From assembly GCA_004144345.1 (NCBI GenBank), contig SEEL01000011.1, forward strand, positions 1-64,000: 64,000 nucleotides of DNA, in the 5' to 3' direction. This document shows, one piece after another, positions 7,880 to 16,386 of the stretch. Source of the stretch: Hyphomicrobiales bacterium (lineage in GTDB: Bacteria; Pseudomonadota; Alphaproteobacteria; Rhizobiales; Devosiaceae). The translations under genes were made by a program, and so were the position numbers. The notes below the pieces were generated by a model that was not told the DNA's origin, searched no databases, and saw only the letters and a list, made by a program, of their open reading frames with translations. The first letter of the stretch is position 1; each line of letters begins with the position of its first letter.

Positions 7880-8218
7880 CTATGCCCCGATCCACATGAT
7901 TACGGCAGCGGTCATGACGATGATGAAGGCGAGCAGCAGCGTTGCGCCGGCCAGTCGAAGGATGAGGCGCCTCGGCTCTGATATCGGGTCGCCATGGAGC
8001 CGCTGGCGTCGGGTCATCAAGACGAGGGCGCCGAACAGCACGACCATGAGGATGGGGTAGGCGACGAGGGCAACCATGCCGAGCGCCCAGCCGGCGAGGC
8101 GGTCGCTGTCGCTTGCCGGCTGCGCCAACAGCCAGGGCAGGATGGCGAGCAGCGACGGGCCGGCAACGATGAAGGGCGGCAGCATCAGCAGCCTGGCGGC
8201 GATCTTTGGTAAGGCCAT
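7880..8218 (-). CDS. Small three-helix membrane protein
   Basis: A 112-residue protein with three predicted membrane segments (about residues 9-30, 45-68 and 88-110) and a short basic loop RRQRLHGDP before the last. No family recognised. The ATG at 8218 is preceded by GGAGG at five bases; an in-frame start eight codons upstream has no such site. It is separated from ctrA by a strong terminator hairpin, so it is transcribed independently. Confidence 0.65.
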   Translation of the reverse strand: MALPKIAARLLMLPPFIVAGPSLLAILPWLLAQPASDSDRLAGWALGMVALVAYPILMVVLFGALVLMTRRQRLHGDPISEPRRLILRLAGATLLLAFIIVMTAAVIMWIGA

Positions 8219-8240
8219 GCGATCCTCCAACCGGGATAGC

Positions 8241-8274
8241 AAAAACCCCGGGGACGGGCCCCGGGGGTTTTGGT
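8241..8274. terminator. Strong bidirectional terminator downstream of ctrA
   Basis: A long GC stem made of CCCCGGGG blocks flanked by AAAAA on one side and TTTT on the other (8241-8272). On the minus strand it ends the ctrA transcript about 30 bases after the stop. Confidence 0.8.
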
Positions 8275-8302
8275 GGTCTGCCGCAACGCTGACCGGATCG
8301 GA

Positions 8303-9013
8303 TCAGGCGACGGACGATTCCGCGTAGACTTCGCCTTCATCGGGCTCGCGCAGCACATAGCCGCGGCCCCAGACCGTTTCGATGTAGTTCTTGCCGCCGG
8401 TGGCGACCGAAAGCTTCTTGCGCAGCTTGCAGATGAAGACGTCGATGATCTTCAGCTCGGGCTCGTCCATGCCGCCATAGAGATGGTTGAGGAACATCTC
8501 CTTGGTGAGGGTGGTGCCCTTACGCAGCGAGAGCAGTTCGAGCATCTGATATTCCTTGCCGGTCAGATGCACGCGGGCCTGCTGGACCTCGACGGTCTTG
8601 GTGTCGAGGTTGACGGTGAGATCGCCGGTCTGGATGACCGACTGCGCATGGCCCTTGGACCGGCGCACAATGGCGTGGATGCGGGCGACCAGTTCGTCCT
8701 TGTGGAACGGCTTGGTCATGTAGTCGTCGGCGCCGAAGCCGAGACCGCGCACCTTGTCCTCAATGCCGGCGAGACCGGACAGGATGAGGATGGGGGTCTG
8801 AACCTTGGCAACGCGCAGGGTGCGAAGCACTTCGTAACCCGACATGTCGGGCAGGTTCAGATCGAGAAGGATAATGTCGTAGTCGTAGAGCTTCCCGAGA
8901 TCGACGCCTTCTTCGCCAAGGTCGGTCGTGTACACGTTGAAACTCTCGGATTTGAGCATCAACTCGATGCTCTGCGCCGTCGCGCTGTCGTCTTCAATCA
9001 AGAGCACACGCAT
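8303..9013 (-). CDS. ctrA: Cell-cycle master response regulator CtrA
   Basis: A 236-residue OmpR-family regulator that is unmistakably Ctr[21 protein letters not shown] at the start, phospho-acceptor Asp51 ([12 protein letters not shown]), Lys101 ([10 protein letters not shown]), and a winged helix ending in [13 protein letters not shown]. CtrA binds TTAA-N7-TTAA sites to silence the origin and activate flagellar and division genes; it receives phosphate from ChpT and is antagonised by SciP, both encoded here. The ATG follows AGAGGAAACGGC. The C-terminus ends in Val-Ala, similar to the small hydrophobic end that ClpXP recognises in Caulobacter CtrA. It is divergent from fliI across a 382-bp regulatory region. 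Confidence 0.97.
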   Translation of the reverse strand: MRVLLIEDDSATAQSIELMLKSESFNVYTTDLGEEGVDLGKLYDYDIILLDLNLPDMSGYEVLRTLRVAKVQTPILILSGLAGIEDKVRGLGFGADDYMTKPFHKDELVARIHAIVRRSKGHAQSVIQTGDLTVNLDTKTVEVQQARVHLTGKEYQMLELLSLRKGTTLTKEMFLNHLYGGMDEPELKIIDVFICKLRKKLSVATGGKNYIETVWGRGYVLREPDEGEVYAESSVA

Positions 9014-9395
9014 GCCGTTTCCTCTTAAAGTCGTTCCCTGCTGGAACCAGGCGACGGCGAAATCGCCATCAGCCCTAACCGAACCCTACTGGATATGACT
9101 CAAACCTAAGCGCCATTAGTTAACAAAGTTTAATTCTGATCCGCAATATGCAAACTGAATGTGAGGCGATCTTATTTAAGTCTTTGATTTTGCTGCTTAA
9201 AGTGAGGCAGCCAAACTTAATATTTTAGGTTAAGAAAGCCCTGCAATCGACTCTCTCGACTCAGCGTTCCGGGGTTTTGGGCTGTGGAAAACCACCCGGG
9301 GCAGGAGCGCGCGAATTTCGGGGTGGAGCACCATGGTTAACGCCTTTAGCTTAACGTTCAGTTACCGTTAGTAGAACGGCGATTCGGGACAATCA
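9014..9395. promoter_or_regulatory. ctrA-fliI divergent regulatory region
   Basis: 382 bp without a gene, noticeably AT-richer than its surroundings. It holds four GAnTC sites (CcrM methylation sequence) at 9097, 9249, 9258 and 9381, and a near-consensus CtrA box TTAA-N7-TTAC at 9351-9365 about 30 bp before fliI. TTAA pairs with non-canonical spacing occur at 9120-9133 (N6) and near 9215-9235. The 12-mer TGACTCAAACCT at 9096-9107 recurs upstream of sciP. In Caulobacter, ctrA promoters are controlled by GAnTC methylation and by CtrA; the same logic is inferred here. Confidence 0.6.
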
Positions 9396-10724
9396 ATGCG
9401 GGCTTTGGCGGCCGACATAGAGGCGATCGACGAGGTCGAAGTGTTCGGCCGCGTCAAGACCGTGCAGGGCCTGCTGATCGAGGTTGTCGGGCCGGTGCGC
9501 GAGTTGCGCGTCGGCGGCCGGGTGATGATCGAAACCACCAATGGCGGCGTGCTGGGCAGCGAGATCATCGGGTTTCGCGACGGCCATGCGCTGTGCCTGC
9601 CGTTCGGCCCGCTCACGGGGGTGCGGCTCGGCTGCAAGGCGGTGTTCAAGAGCAGCGATGGCGCGGTGTATCCGGCGGACAGCTGGCTTGGGCGCGTGAT
9701 CAATGCCGATGGCGAGCCGATCGACGGCAAGGGACCGCTGGCGCGTGGCGCCGAAGCCTATCCGCTGAAGCAGACGCCGCTGCCGGCGCACCAGCGGGCG
9801 CGAGTCGGCGCGCCGATGGACCTCGGGGTGCGGGCGCTCAACACCTTCACGACGCTCTGCGACGGACAGCGGATGGGCATCTTCGCGGGTTCGGGCGTCG
9901 GCAAGTCGGTGCTGATGTCGATGCTGGTGCGCAATGCGACGGCCGATGTCGCGATTGTCGGGCTGATCGGCGAGCGCGGCCGCGAAGTGCAGGAGTTCAT
10001 CACCGAATATCTGGGCGAGGCCGGCATCAAGCAGGCGATCGTGGTGGTGGCGACCTCGGACGAGGCGGCGCTGATGCGGCGGCAGGCGGCGTATCTGACG
10101 CTGACGCTGGCCGAATATTTCCGCGACCAGGGTAAGCGCGTGCTGTGCATGATGGACAGCCTGACGCGCTTTGCGATGGCGCAGCGCGAGATCGGCCTCG
10201 CCATCGGCGAACCGCCCACGGCCAAGGGTTATCCGCCCACGGTGTTCACCGAATTGCCACGTCTGCTCGAAAGAGCGGGGCCGGGGCTCGTGAACTCGGG
10301 TTCCGTTACGGGTCTATTTACCGTTTTAGTCGAAGGTGATGATCACAATGAACCCATTGCAGATGCTGTCCGCGGCATCATCGACGGGCACATTGTGATG
10401 GAGAGGGGCATTGCCGAGCGGGGACGTTACCCGGCGGTCAATGTGCTGAGGTCCATCTCGCGAACGATGCCAGGGTGTGTGCCGGTCCCGGTACGCCCCG
10501 TCTTGCAGAGGGCGCGGGAGTTCATGTCGGTGTTTTCCGACATGGAGGAACTGATCCGGCTGGGCGCGTACCGGAAGGGATCAGATCCGCAGGTGGACAG
10601 AGCAATCGCTCTCTACCCGGCGCTGGAGGCGTTTTTGAGCCAGCAGCGGGAGGAGCGGACCAGTATTGCCGACGGCTATACGATGCTGGAGGCGATACTG
10701 GCGAAGGCAGGGCCGGCCGCATGA
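9396..10724 (+). CDS. fliI: Flagellar type III export ATPase FliI
   Basis: A 442-residue F1-beta-like ATPase that energises flagellar protein export. The P-loop AGSGVGKS is at residues 164-171, Walker B lies in [12 protein letters not shown] (about 249-260), and the export-ATPase motif [14 protein letters not shown] is at about 271-284. Length and order fit FliI rather than ATP synthase or a virulence T3SS ATPase. fliJ follows 43 bp downstream, the usual pair. The start is at the ATG 9396; the Shine-Dalgarno is weak (CGGGACAATCA). The CtrA-like box just upstream suggests it is an early, CtrA-activated flagellar operon. Confidence 0.95.
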   Translation: MRALAADIEAIDEVEVFGRVKTVQGLLIEVVGPVRELRVGGRVMIETTNGGVLGSEIIGFRDGHALCLPFGPLTGVRLGCKAVFKSSDGAVYPADSWLGRVINADGEPIDGKGPLARGAEAYPLKQTPLPAHQRARVGAPMDLGVRALNTFTTLCDGQRMGIFAGSGVGKSVLMSMLVRNATADVAIVGLIGERGREVQEFITEYLGEAGIKQAIVVVATSDEAALMRRQAAYLTLTLAEYFRDQGKRVLCMMDSLTRFAMAQREIGLAIGEPPTAKGYPPTVFTELPRLLERAGPGLVNSGSVTGLFTVLVEGDDHNEPIADAVRGIIDGHIVMERGIAERGRYPAVNVLRSISRTMPGCVPVPVRPVLQRAREFMSVFSDMEELIRLGAYRKGSDPQVDRAIALYPALEAFLSQQREERTSIADGYTMLEAILAKAGPAA

Positions 10725-10767
10725 GCGCGGGCAGGTCATGTGACTTGAGTTGTAAGGAGTACAAGTC

Positions 10768-11181
10768 ATGAAGTCGCGCAGCGAGAGCCTCATCAGGCTC
10801 AAGAAATTTCAGGTCGACGAGAAGCGCCGCAGTGTTGCGCAGATCGAGATGATGGTCGCCGACTTCGAGCGGATGGCCAGCGAGCTGGATCAGCAGATCG
10901 AAATCGAGCAGCAGAAAACGGGCATCTCCGACGTTGCCCATTTCGCCTATTCGACCTTTGCGAAGGCTGCTATCGCCCGGCGCGACAATCTGCTGGCTTC
11001 GGCCGCGGACATGCGTGACCAGCTGGAAGCGGCGCAGGATGCGCTGGCCGAGGCGGTGGAAGATCTCAAGAAGGTCGAATTGCTGGACCAGCGCGAGCAT
11101 GGCCGCGAGGTTGCCGCCGAGAACAAGGCGGAGCAGGACGAATATGACGAGATCGGCCGGCTGAGGCATATGCGGCGCTAA
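10768..11181 (+). CDS. fliJ: Flagellar export chaperone FliJ
   Basis: A 137-residue, highly charged, almost entirely helical protein (coiled coil about residues 5-125), with the FliJ-type N-terminus MKSRSESLIRLKKFQVDEKRR. FliJ forms the antiparallel coiled-coil stalk of the FliI hexamer and couples it to FlhA. AAGGAG lies about ten bases before the ATG. It directly follows fliI and is closed by a terminator. Confidence 0.88.
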   Translation: MKSRSESLIRLKKFQVDEKRRSVAQIEMMVADFERMASELDQQIEIEQQKTGISDVAHFAYSTFAKAAIARRDNLLASAADMRDQLEAAQDALAEAVEDLKKVELLDQREHGREVAAENKAEQDEYDEIGRLRHMRR

Positions 11182-11207
11182 GCGCCGGTCACAGCGAAGG
11201 ATTTGGA

Positions 11208-11236
11208 GGGCGCCGATGGCGCCCTTTTGCGTTTTT
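11208..11236 (+). terminator. Terminator of the fliIJ operon
   Basis: GGGCGCC-gat-GGCGCCC (11208-11224) followed by TTTTGCGTTTTT, 27 bases after the fliJ stop. Confidence 0.85.
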
Positions 11237-11243
11237 GGGGGCC

Positions 11244-11341
11244 CTGGATCAAGCGATCTCGTGAGGGCTCGTTTGCCCAACCGCGGCTTTGTTGCGCTCT
11301 GGATCGATCGATCCCAAAAGGGCTCGGTCGACCAACCGCGG
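11244..11341 (+). repeat. Hairpin repeat family, copies 2 and 3 in tandem
   Basis: Copy 2 (11244-11286) has CAAGCGA pairing with TCGTTTG around CTC-GTGA-GGG. Copy 3 (11299-11341) has TCGATCGA pairing with TCGGTCGA around CCC-AAAA-GGG. Both start CTGGA and end CCAACCGCGG. The stems differ in sequence but remain paired, and a T opposite C is kept at the same place in both. Confidence 0.75.
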
Positions 11342-11347
11342 GAACCC

Positions 11348-11400
11348 CCACCCACCACGCTTCGCGTGGTCCCCTCTCCCCACAAGGGGGAGGGAGACCT
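11348..11400. repeat. Intergenic CCCACCCACC-type palindromic repeat
   Basis: Contains ACCACGC-ttc-GCGTGGT (11354-11370) and then CCCCTCTCCCC-acaa-GGGGGAGGG. The same element, slightly diverged, forms the inner part of the inverted repeat at 108-250. Confidence 0.7.
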
Positions 11401-11419
11401 GAATTCTAGCCGTGTGAGC

Positions 11420-11851
11420 TTAGTAGGTCTTCATCGCGAAATGGGGCATGCCGCCGTCCTGGAATTCTTCGCCGAAGGCGACGAAGCCGAGCTTTTCGTA
11501 GAGGGCGAGCTTGTCGGACTGGGCGGTGAGGTAGAACCGCGTTTGGCCGCGGGCCGCGGCGAGATCCATGGCGTAACGCATCATGCGCGAGGCGATGCCC
11601 TGGCCACGGGCCGTGGCGGCGACGACGACGCGCCCAAACTTCACATGCTCGGCGAGAAAGAGGATGCGCAGGCACCCCACGACGCTGCCATCAAGCAGGG
11701 CGACGACGTGGGTGGCGGTGAGGTCGTAGCTGTCGAATTCTTCCTCGGGCGGGACGTGCTGCTCGCCGACGAAGACGCTGCGGCGGAGCGCGAGGCCCAG
11801 ATTGCCGAGATCGGAAAAGAGCGGGACGGTGAGGATGAGCGGATCGGACAT
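11420..11851 (-). CDS. GNAT-family N-acetyltransferase
   Basis: A 143-residue single-domain GNAT. The acetyl-CoA pyrophosphate loop ARGQGIASRMM (R-G-Q-G-I, about residues 80-90) and the downstream LYEKLGF motif are intact. The N-terminal RSVFVGEQHVPPEEEFDSYD block is typical of ElaA/YjcF-like members, whose acceptor substrates are mostly unknown. It is transcribed as a single gene between two terminator/repeat regions. Confidence 0.85.
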   Translation of the reverse strand: MSDPLILTVPLFSDLGNLGLALRRSVFVGEQHVPPEEEFDSYDLTATHVVALLDGSVVGCLRILFLAEHVKFGRVVVAATARGQGIASRMMRYAMDLAAARGQTRFYLTAQSDKLALYEKLGFVAFGEEFQDGGMPHFAMKTY

Positions 11852-11878
11852 GGGTCCGATATCCCATCCCGATGGGCA

Positions 11879-11904
11879 AAAGAAAAGGCCCGCCGAAGCG
11901 GGCC
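11879..11904 (-). terminator. Terminator of the PRC-barrel gene
   Basis: On the minus strand GGCCCGC-ttcg-GCGGGCC is followed by TTTTCTTTT. It lies about 20 bases after the stop at 11923. Confidence 0.85.
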
Positions 11905-11922
11905 TCGATTGGGCTGAGCCGG

Positions 11923-12531
11923 TTACATCGCCGAGGATGCGGCCGGGGCCATGGCGTCGACCGGTTCGTCCTCGGTGACGACGAAGTCAGGGGCAGCGGT
12001 CAGCTGGTCGACCGTGGTGTTGAGGATGAAGCGCTCGGTGTTGTCGGCGGCGACGACCCACTGCAGGGCCGAATAGGCGACCGCGACCTGCTTTTCGCCA
12101 AGACCGAGGAAGCCACCCACACCGATCACGACGGCCTGGACCTGACCGCTCTCGGAAAGGACGAGGTCGTTGATATTGCCCAGATTGTTGGCGTCGGCGG
12201 CGGTGCCGTCATAGACCGGCTGGCCGACGATGCGGCTCGAGAGGCGGTCGCTGTCCACCTGGGTGTAGCCGGCCGTGATGTCGAAGGGCGCGACAGGCGT
12301 GGCCGACATCGCGGGGTCCGCGACGACCGCTTCGGACGACACCATCGAGCTATCGGCCGGCGCCGGCGAGGACATCGAGGAGTCCATTGGCGCTTCCGAC
12401 GACATCGGCTCGGACGACATCACTGACGATTCCATCGAGGCGTCGGCGGAAGACGAGGCGTCCTGCGCGATGGCGGCGGCCGACAGCAGCAGTACGGCAG
12501 CGGCGGTGGTGGCAAGAAGGGTGCGTTTCAT
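11923..12531 (-). CDS. Exported PRC-barrel protein with Ser/Met-rich spacer
   Basis: A 202-residue protein. Signal peptide about residues 1-22 (ending AAAIAQ); a low-complexity region (about 24-70) dominated by Ser, Met, Ala and Asp in SSM/SSE repeats; then a PRC-barrel fold (about 85-175) with GQPVYDGTAADANNLGNIND and the VVIGVGGFLGLGEKQVAV strand. Exported PRC-barrel proteins of this type are common in Rhizobiales and often stress-induced; the molecular role is not established. The Met/Ser tract might bind metal or be disordered. A single transcript is suggested by its own 5' region and terminator. Confidence 0.8.
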   Translation of the reverse strand: MKRTLLATTAAAVLLLSAAAIAQDASSSADASMESSVMSSEPMSSEAPMDSSMSSPAPADSSMVSSEAVVADPAMSATPVAPFDITAGYTQVDSDRLSSRIVGQPVYDGTAADANNLGNINDLVLSESGQVQAVVIGVGGFLGLGEKQVAVAYSALQWVVAADNTERFILNTTVDQLTAAPDFVVTEDEPVDAMAPAASSAM

Positions 12532-12730
12532 ATTATTCTCCTCGGGTTCAACCCTGGGTTGGACATGCCGCGCGGCGCGGAGCCTGGCTGGGTTTGAGCG
12601 CCGCGCGGTTCATGTCGGCAACGCGGCTTGCGGGCGGGCGTTCCCCAGCTGTCGCGTTCGTGAGCATGACGACGCAGCCGCAACACCCCGGCAGGGGCCA
12701 GCTAGAACGGCGTTCGCAAGGAGAGGGGCC
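12532..12730. promoter_or_regulatory. Upstream region of the PRC-barrel gene with stem-loops
   Basis: CAACCC-t-GGGTTG (12549-12561) and an 11-bp perfect inverted repeat, CCGCGCGGCGC (12568-12578) with GCGCCGCGCGG (12598-12608), precede the gene on its template side. AATATTATTCTCC directly before the ATG supplies the ribosome-binding site. No gene is seen here. Confidence 0.5.
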
Positions 12731-13081
12731 CTAGAGGCCGAGAAGGCTCTTGGCGAAGAGGACATCGATGCCGATGGAGGTGGCGGCGACCGCCAGATAC
12801 CACGGACCGATGAGGATCCAGCCGAAGATGCGGCCGACCGAAATGCGCGGCCGCTCGGAGAGCGGCTTCAGCGGCGCATAGCGCTGCAGATTGTCATTGA
12901 TGCCGACAGGTTCGGGGTAGGGGAGCGGGCCACGGCCCTCGGGCTTGACCGGCGGTGCGGCGAAGGCATGTGGCGGCACTGACGGTTCGGCATCAGCCGG
13001 CTCGTCCCAGATCTGTTCGTCGATCAGGTCCACCGCATCGTCCTGGTACATCGTACCGGACGACCTAGTCTTACGTGCCAC
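12731..13081 (-). CDS. Small single-pass membrane protein, unknown
   Basis: A 116-residue protein: an acidic, proline-rich N-terminal half, then one hydrophobic segment near the C-terminus (about residues 83-112, FGWILIGPWYLAVAATSIGI). No domain recognised. GTG at 13081 and ATG at 13051 are both possible starts; the first has a G-rich sequence close by. It is probably anchored with its N-terminus in the cytoplasm. Confidence 0.55.
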   Translation of the reverse strand: MARKTRSSGTMYQDDAVDLIDEQIWDEPADAEPSVPPHAFAAPPVKPEGRGPLPYPEPVGINDNLQRYAPLKPLSERPRISVGRIFGWILIGPWYLAVAATSIGIDVLFAKSLLGL

Positions 13082-13178
13082 CCCGGGAGCCCCGCACTAT
13101 CCGCCGCCGGTAGTAGGAGCATCGAAGCCGCCAATAGTAAATCCACCCAAATGGATCGGATTGCTCTTGTCCGCCGAT

Positions 13179-14300
13179 TTATTGTGCAGCCGGACTATTG
13201 ATCGCCACGGGACCCGCGGAACTTGGGACTGTCCACAGAGTCAAGCCCGCTGAACGGACGATCTTCTGGACGAAGGCAAGCTTGTTGATAACTGCCGGGG
13301 AGAGGACGAAAGGGTAGGCGTCATGCTGTCCGACGGCCCGGTTGAGGTTGTTGATCAGCGAGGCGAGGGGCACCCAGTGCTCGATGAGGGGGGCGACCGA
13401 ATCGAGGCCGTAGGGGTCGAAATCGATGCGGGTCCTGAGGTCGCCAGAGATATCGATACCAGGGTTCAGGCGGACGCCGAAGGCAGCGGCCATCTCGGTG
13501 GTGTCGACGATGTGGAGATAGTGCGCCCAGGTCTCGGCCCAGTCCTCCCAGGGGTGCGAGGTGGCATAGGCAGAAATGTGGGTGGCCTGCCAGCCGGCAG
13601 GCGGGGCGCCGGCATCGTAGTAGCGCTGGAGCGCCGCTCCATAATCGTCACGCTCGTCGCCGAACAGGGCGCGGAACTCCTCGAGCGCCGGCTGGTTGCC
13701 GATGAGGATGTCCCAGAAATGATGGCCGACCTCGTGGCGGAAATGGCCGAGCAAGGTGCGGTAGGGTTCGTTGAGCAGGGTGCGCCGATATTCGCGCGCC
13801 GCATCATCGGCTTCATTGAGGGCAAGGGTGATGAGGCCGTTCTCGTGGCCGGTCAGTACCGGCGCCGGCGTGATGTCCTCGTTGAGGAACTGGAAGCTCA
13901 GGCCGTGGAGGGCGTCCTCATTGCGGGTGGCGAGCGGCAGATGGAGGCGGAGCAGCGAATAGAACAGCCGCTTCTTGGCGCGCTCGATCACCTGCCAGCG
14001 GGTGAGATTGGCGGGATCGGCGATATCGGGGACGAGGGCGTTGTGGCGGCAGGCGCGGCAGAACGGGTCGCCGCCGGGATTATGTTCGACCAGCCAATTG
14101 CAGGCGCCGTGTTGCGCATTGGCGCAATAGACGAACTGGCGGCCGGGGAGGGCGGGCGCGGTGAAGTGATCGCCCACAAGTTCGAGCGAGACCATCATGT
14201 TGGCGGCGTGCCAATAGCCGAGCGTATGCCCGCAACTCTCGCAGACGGTGTTCTCGAAGTAGATGACATTGCTGCAGTGATCGCAGCGGAAGAGCTTCAT
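13179..14300 (-). CDS. Zinc-ribbon zinc metallopeptidase-like protein
   Basis: A 373-residue protein of the putative zinc-binding metallopeptidase family (zinc_ribbon_10 / DUF2248 type). The N-terminus is a zinc ribbon with CxxC pairs (MKLFRCDHCSN and CESCGH) plus a second cysteine set (FCRACRH). The catalytic-looking HEVGHHFWD motif (HExxH) is about residue 215, with a downstream acidic WEDWAETWAHYLH segment that could supply the third ligand. Substrate unknown; likely cytoplasmic as no signal is visible. The ATG at 14300 precedes the zinc ribbon; frames further upstream lie antisense to nothing conserved. Confidence 0.82.
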   Translation of the reverse strand: MKLFRCDHCSNVIYFENTVCESCGHTLGYWHAANMMVSLELVGDHFTAPALPGRQFVYCANAQHGACNWLVEHNPGGDPFCRACRHNALVPDIADPANLTRWQVIERAKKRLFYSLLRLHLPLATRNEDALHGLSFQFLNEDITPAPVLTGHENGLITLALNEADDAAREYRRTLLNEPYRTLLGHFRHEVGHHFWDILIGNQPALEEFRALFGDERDDYGAALQRYYDAGAPPAGWQATHISAYATSHPWEDWAETWAHYLHIVDTTEMAAAFGVRLNPGIDISGDLRTRIDFDPYGLDSVAPLIEHWVPLASLINNLNRAVGQHDAYPFVLSPAVINKLAFVQKIVRSAGLTLWTVPSSAGPVAINSPAAQ

Positions 14301-14356
14301 GGCTGGCCCCGGTGACGCGAACGGCAACGGCGAAGCTGCCGTTTGGGTTCCGCCGG

Positions 14357-16246
14357 TCAGGCGAAACGGCGGCCGAGCTGCGGATCGTAGATGATGGCGT
14401 GGCCGCGCCCCGCGCCCTTGGCCTCGTAGAGTGCGAGATCGGCCTGCCGCAGCAGGATTTCGGCGGGCTGGAGGCCATCGATCATGGTGATGCCGATGGG
14501 GGCGCCGATGCGGATGGCGGTGCCGTCGACATCGTAGGGCGCCGAGACGCTGCGGATGATGCGCATGGCGGTGAACAGCGCATCGTTCGGGCTCTCGATC
14601 TCGGACAGGATGACCGCGAATTCGTCGCCGCCCATGCGCGCCGCCATGTCGCTGGCGCGCAGCTGCGAGCACAGCCGCTCGCTGAAGATGCGCAGGATGG
14701 CATCGCCGGTGGCGTGCCCGTAGCTGTCGTTGGCCTGCTTGAAATGGTCGAGATCGACATAGAGCAGGGCGCCGGGGCCCCGCTGCCGGGTTGCATCCAT
14801 CACATCATCGAGCCGTTCCTTCAGCAGGCCCCGGTTGGGCAGGCCGGTCAGCTGATCGTGGAAGGCGAGATGGTAGTCGCGCTGCTCACGCAGCTTGCGG
14901 GTATGGATGTCCTCGATGGTGCCGGCCCATTCCACCGGGGCGCCGGTGGAATCGAGCAGGCAGACGCCGCGAATGCGCACATAGAGCCACTCCCCCTCGG
15001 CCGTCGCGACGCGGCATTCGGCATCGAGCGGGGCGCAGGCGCGCAGGCAATCGTGCCACAGCCGCCGCATGTAGTGGCGATCATCGGGATGGATGGAATC
15101 GGCCCAGGCGTGGCCCAGCAACGGTTCGCCGGGCAGGCCACTGAGATCGTCCCAGCCATCGAGTTCGAGCAGATTGCCGTCAATGCTGCCGCGCCAGGTG
15201 ACGACGGCACCGGCCCTGGCGACGGCGCGAAAACGGGCTTCGCTGATCGCGAGACTGTTGGCGCGATCGACGAGGCGCTGCTGGGTATCGATCAGTGTGT
15301 GGCGCAGGGTTTCGTATTCGGCGATCAGCGAGCGACCCGGCGGGGTGTTGGGTTCGCCCGAAATGGTGGTCTCGGCATAGGCAGCGAGATCGCCGAGCGG
15401 CCGCACGATGCGGCGGGCGATCACCAAAGCGAGGCCGGCGCCGGCGATGATGGCAGCGACGCCGCCGCCGATCGCGAACAGCCATGGTTCGCGGCTGCGT
15501 GCATCGAAGATGGCGGTGGGTACGCCGACGACCACGACCCAGCCGGGCGTGTTCGCAATGGTGGAGAAGGCGAAGGTGATGGAATCGCCATCGAGCAGCT
15601 GGGCCGAGAAGATGCCGGTGGGGGCGCCGACGGCGAGCAGCGCATCCCAGGTCGGCACGCGGGCGCCGATGAAGCGATCCTCGTCGCGCGAGCGCGCGAT
15701 GATGTGGCCATTGCCATCGACGATCGCGACGAGGGTATCGTCATCGGGACGGGTCTCGATGCGCAGGCCGCGCGTCAGCTGCCGCGGATCCATGACCAGC
15801 GTCAGCGGGTCGCCTTCGGCGTTGAGGGTGATGGCGAGCCGGGCCTGTTCGCCGGGCTCGATGTCGAACAGATTGGAGGCGGCCCAGCCATGCGCCTCGG
15901 CGGGCACGGCGGGAAAGGCGGGATTGGTGGAAGGGTCGACGATGTCGGCGGCGAAGAACGAGCTGATGCCGTGCAGCCGGTCGAGCGTGCCGCCGGCGAC
16001 ACCCTCGGCATCGGCCACGGCGCTGACCACGGCGATGTTGGCCTGCAGCGCGCTCGCAAACATGTTGGACATGGTGCGCGCCTGGGACAGGAACTGCGCC
16101 GAGGCCGACGCCCGATCAGCCGCGCTGGCGCGCCAGATAGCGACGCCGAGCAGGGTGAGCGGCGGGATAAGGGCCAACAGAATGACGGCCGTCAGGATCA
16201 GGCCCAGACGAACCGTTCCTGTGGCCGGCTTGGTGTTCGAGGACAA
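14357..16246 (-). CDS. Membrane diguanylate cyclase (dCache-like sensor, PAS, GGDEF)
   Basis: A 629-residue signalling protein. Membrane segment about residues 13-38, a periplasmic Cache-like sensor (about 45-265), a second membrane segment (about 268-290), a PAS-like domain (about 335-455) and a GGDEF domain (about 465-629). The active-site MGGDEF motif is intact and is preceded by the RASD inhibitory I-site with the canonical five-residue gap, so it should make c-di-GMP under product inhibition. No EAL domain. Its position within the flagellar block suggests a role in the motile/sessile switch. It has its own 5' region (about 140 bp from the end of flhA). Confidence 0.9.
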   Translation of the reverse strand: MSSNTKPATGTVRLGLILTAVILLALIPPLTLLGVAIWRASAADRASASAQFLSQARTMSNMFASALQANIAVVSAVADAEGVAGGTLDRLHGISSFFAADIVDPSTNPAFPAVPAEAHGWAASNLFDIEPGEQARLAITLNAEGDPLTLVMDPRQLTRGLRIETRPDDDTLVAIVDGNGHIIARSRDEDRFIGARVPTWDALLAVGAPTGIFSAQLLDGDSITFAFSTIANTPGWVVVVGVPTAIFDARSREPWLFAIGGGVAAIIAGAGLALVIARRIVRPLGDLAAYAETTISGEPNTPPGRSLIAEYETLRHTLIDTQQRLVDRANSLAISEARFRAVARAGAVVTWRGSIDGNLLELDGWDDLSGLPGEPLLGHAWADSIHPDDRHYMRRLWHDCLRACAPLDAECRVATAEGEWLYVRIRGVCLLDSTGAPVEWAGTIEDIHTRKLREQRDYHLAFHDQLTGLPNRGLLKERLDDVMDATRQRGPGALLYVDLDHFKQANDSYGHATGDAILRIFSERLCSQLRASDMAARMGGDEFAVILSEIESPNDALFTAMRIIRSVSAPYDVDGTAIRIGAPIGITMIDGLQPAEILLRQADLALYEAKGAGRGHAIIYDPQLGRRFA

Positions 16247-16354
16247 CGACGCTTCCCCTCCGCGATAGAGGAGGAAGTCATTTCCGGCGTAACCAACATC
16301 CTAATGTTAGGATGCCAGTTTTCTTGGTGGTTACTTCAAGCCTAAGGGAAGCAT

Positions 16355-16385
16355 CCGAAAACCCCGCAGATGCGGCGTGTTTTTT
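16355..16385. terminator. Terminator after flhA
   Basis: CCCCGCA-ga-TGCGGCG (16362-16377) with AAAA on one side and TTTTTT on the other. On the minus strand it follows the flhA stop (16387) and should close the fliF-flhA transcript. Confidence 0.7.
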
Positions 16386-16386
16386 G

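Noticed and set aside
9120-9133. TTAA-N6-TTAA as a CtrA box upstream of ctrA
   Set aside because: Spacing is six, not seven bases; I list it as an AT-rich element but not as a CtrA site.
14301-14672. N-terminal extension of the zinc metallopeptidase
   Set aside because: Arg/His-rich shadow of the diguanylate cyclase 3' end; ATG 14300 starts exactly at the zinc ribbon.
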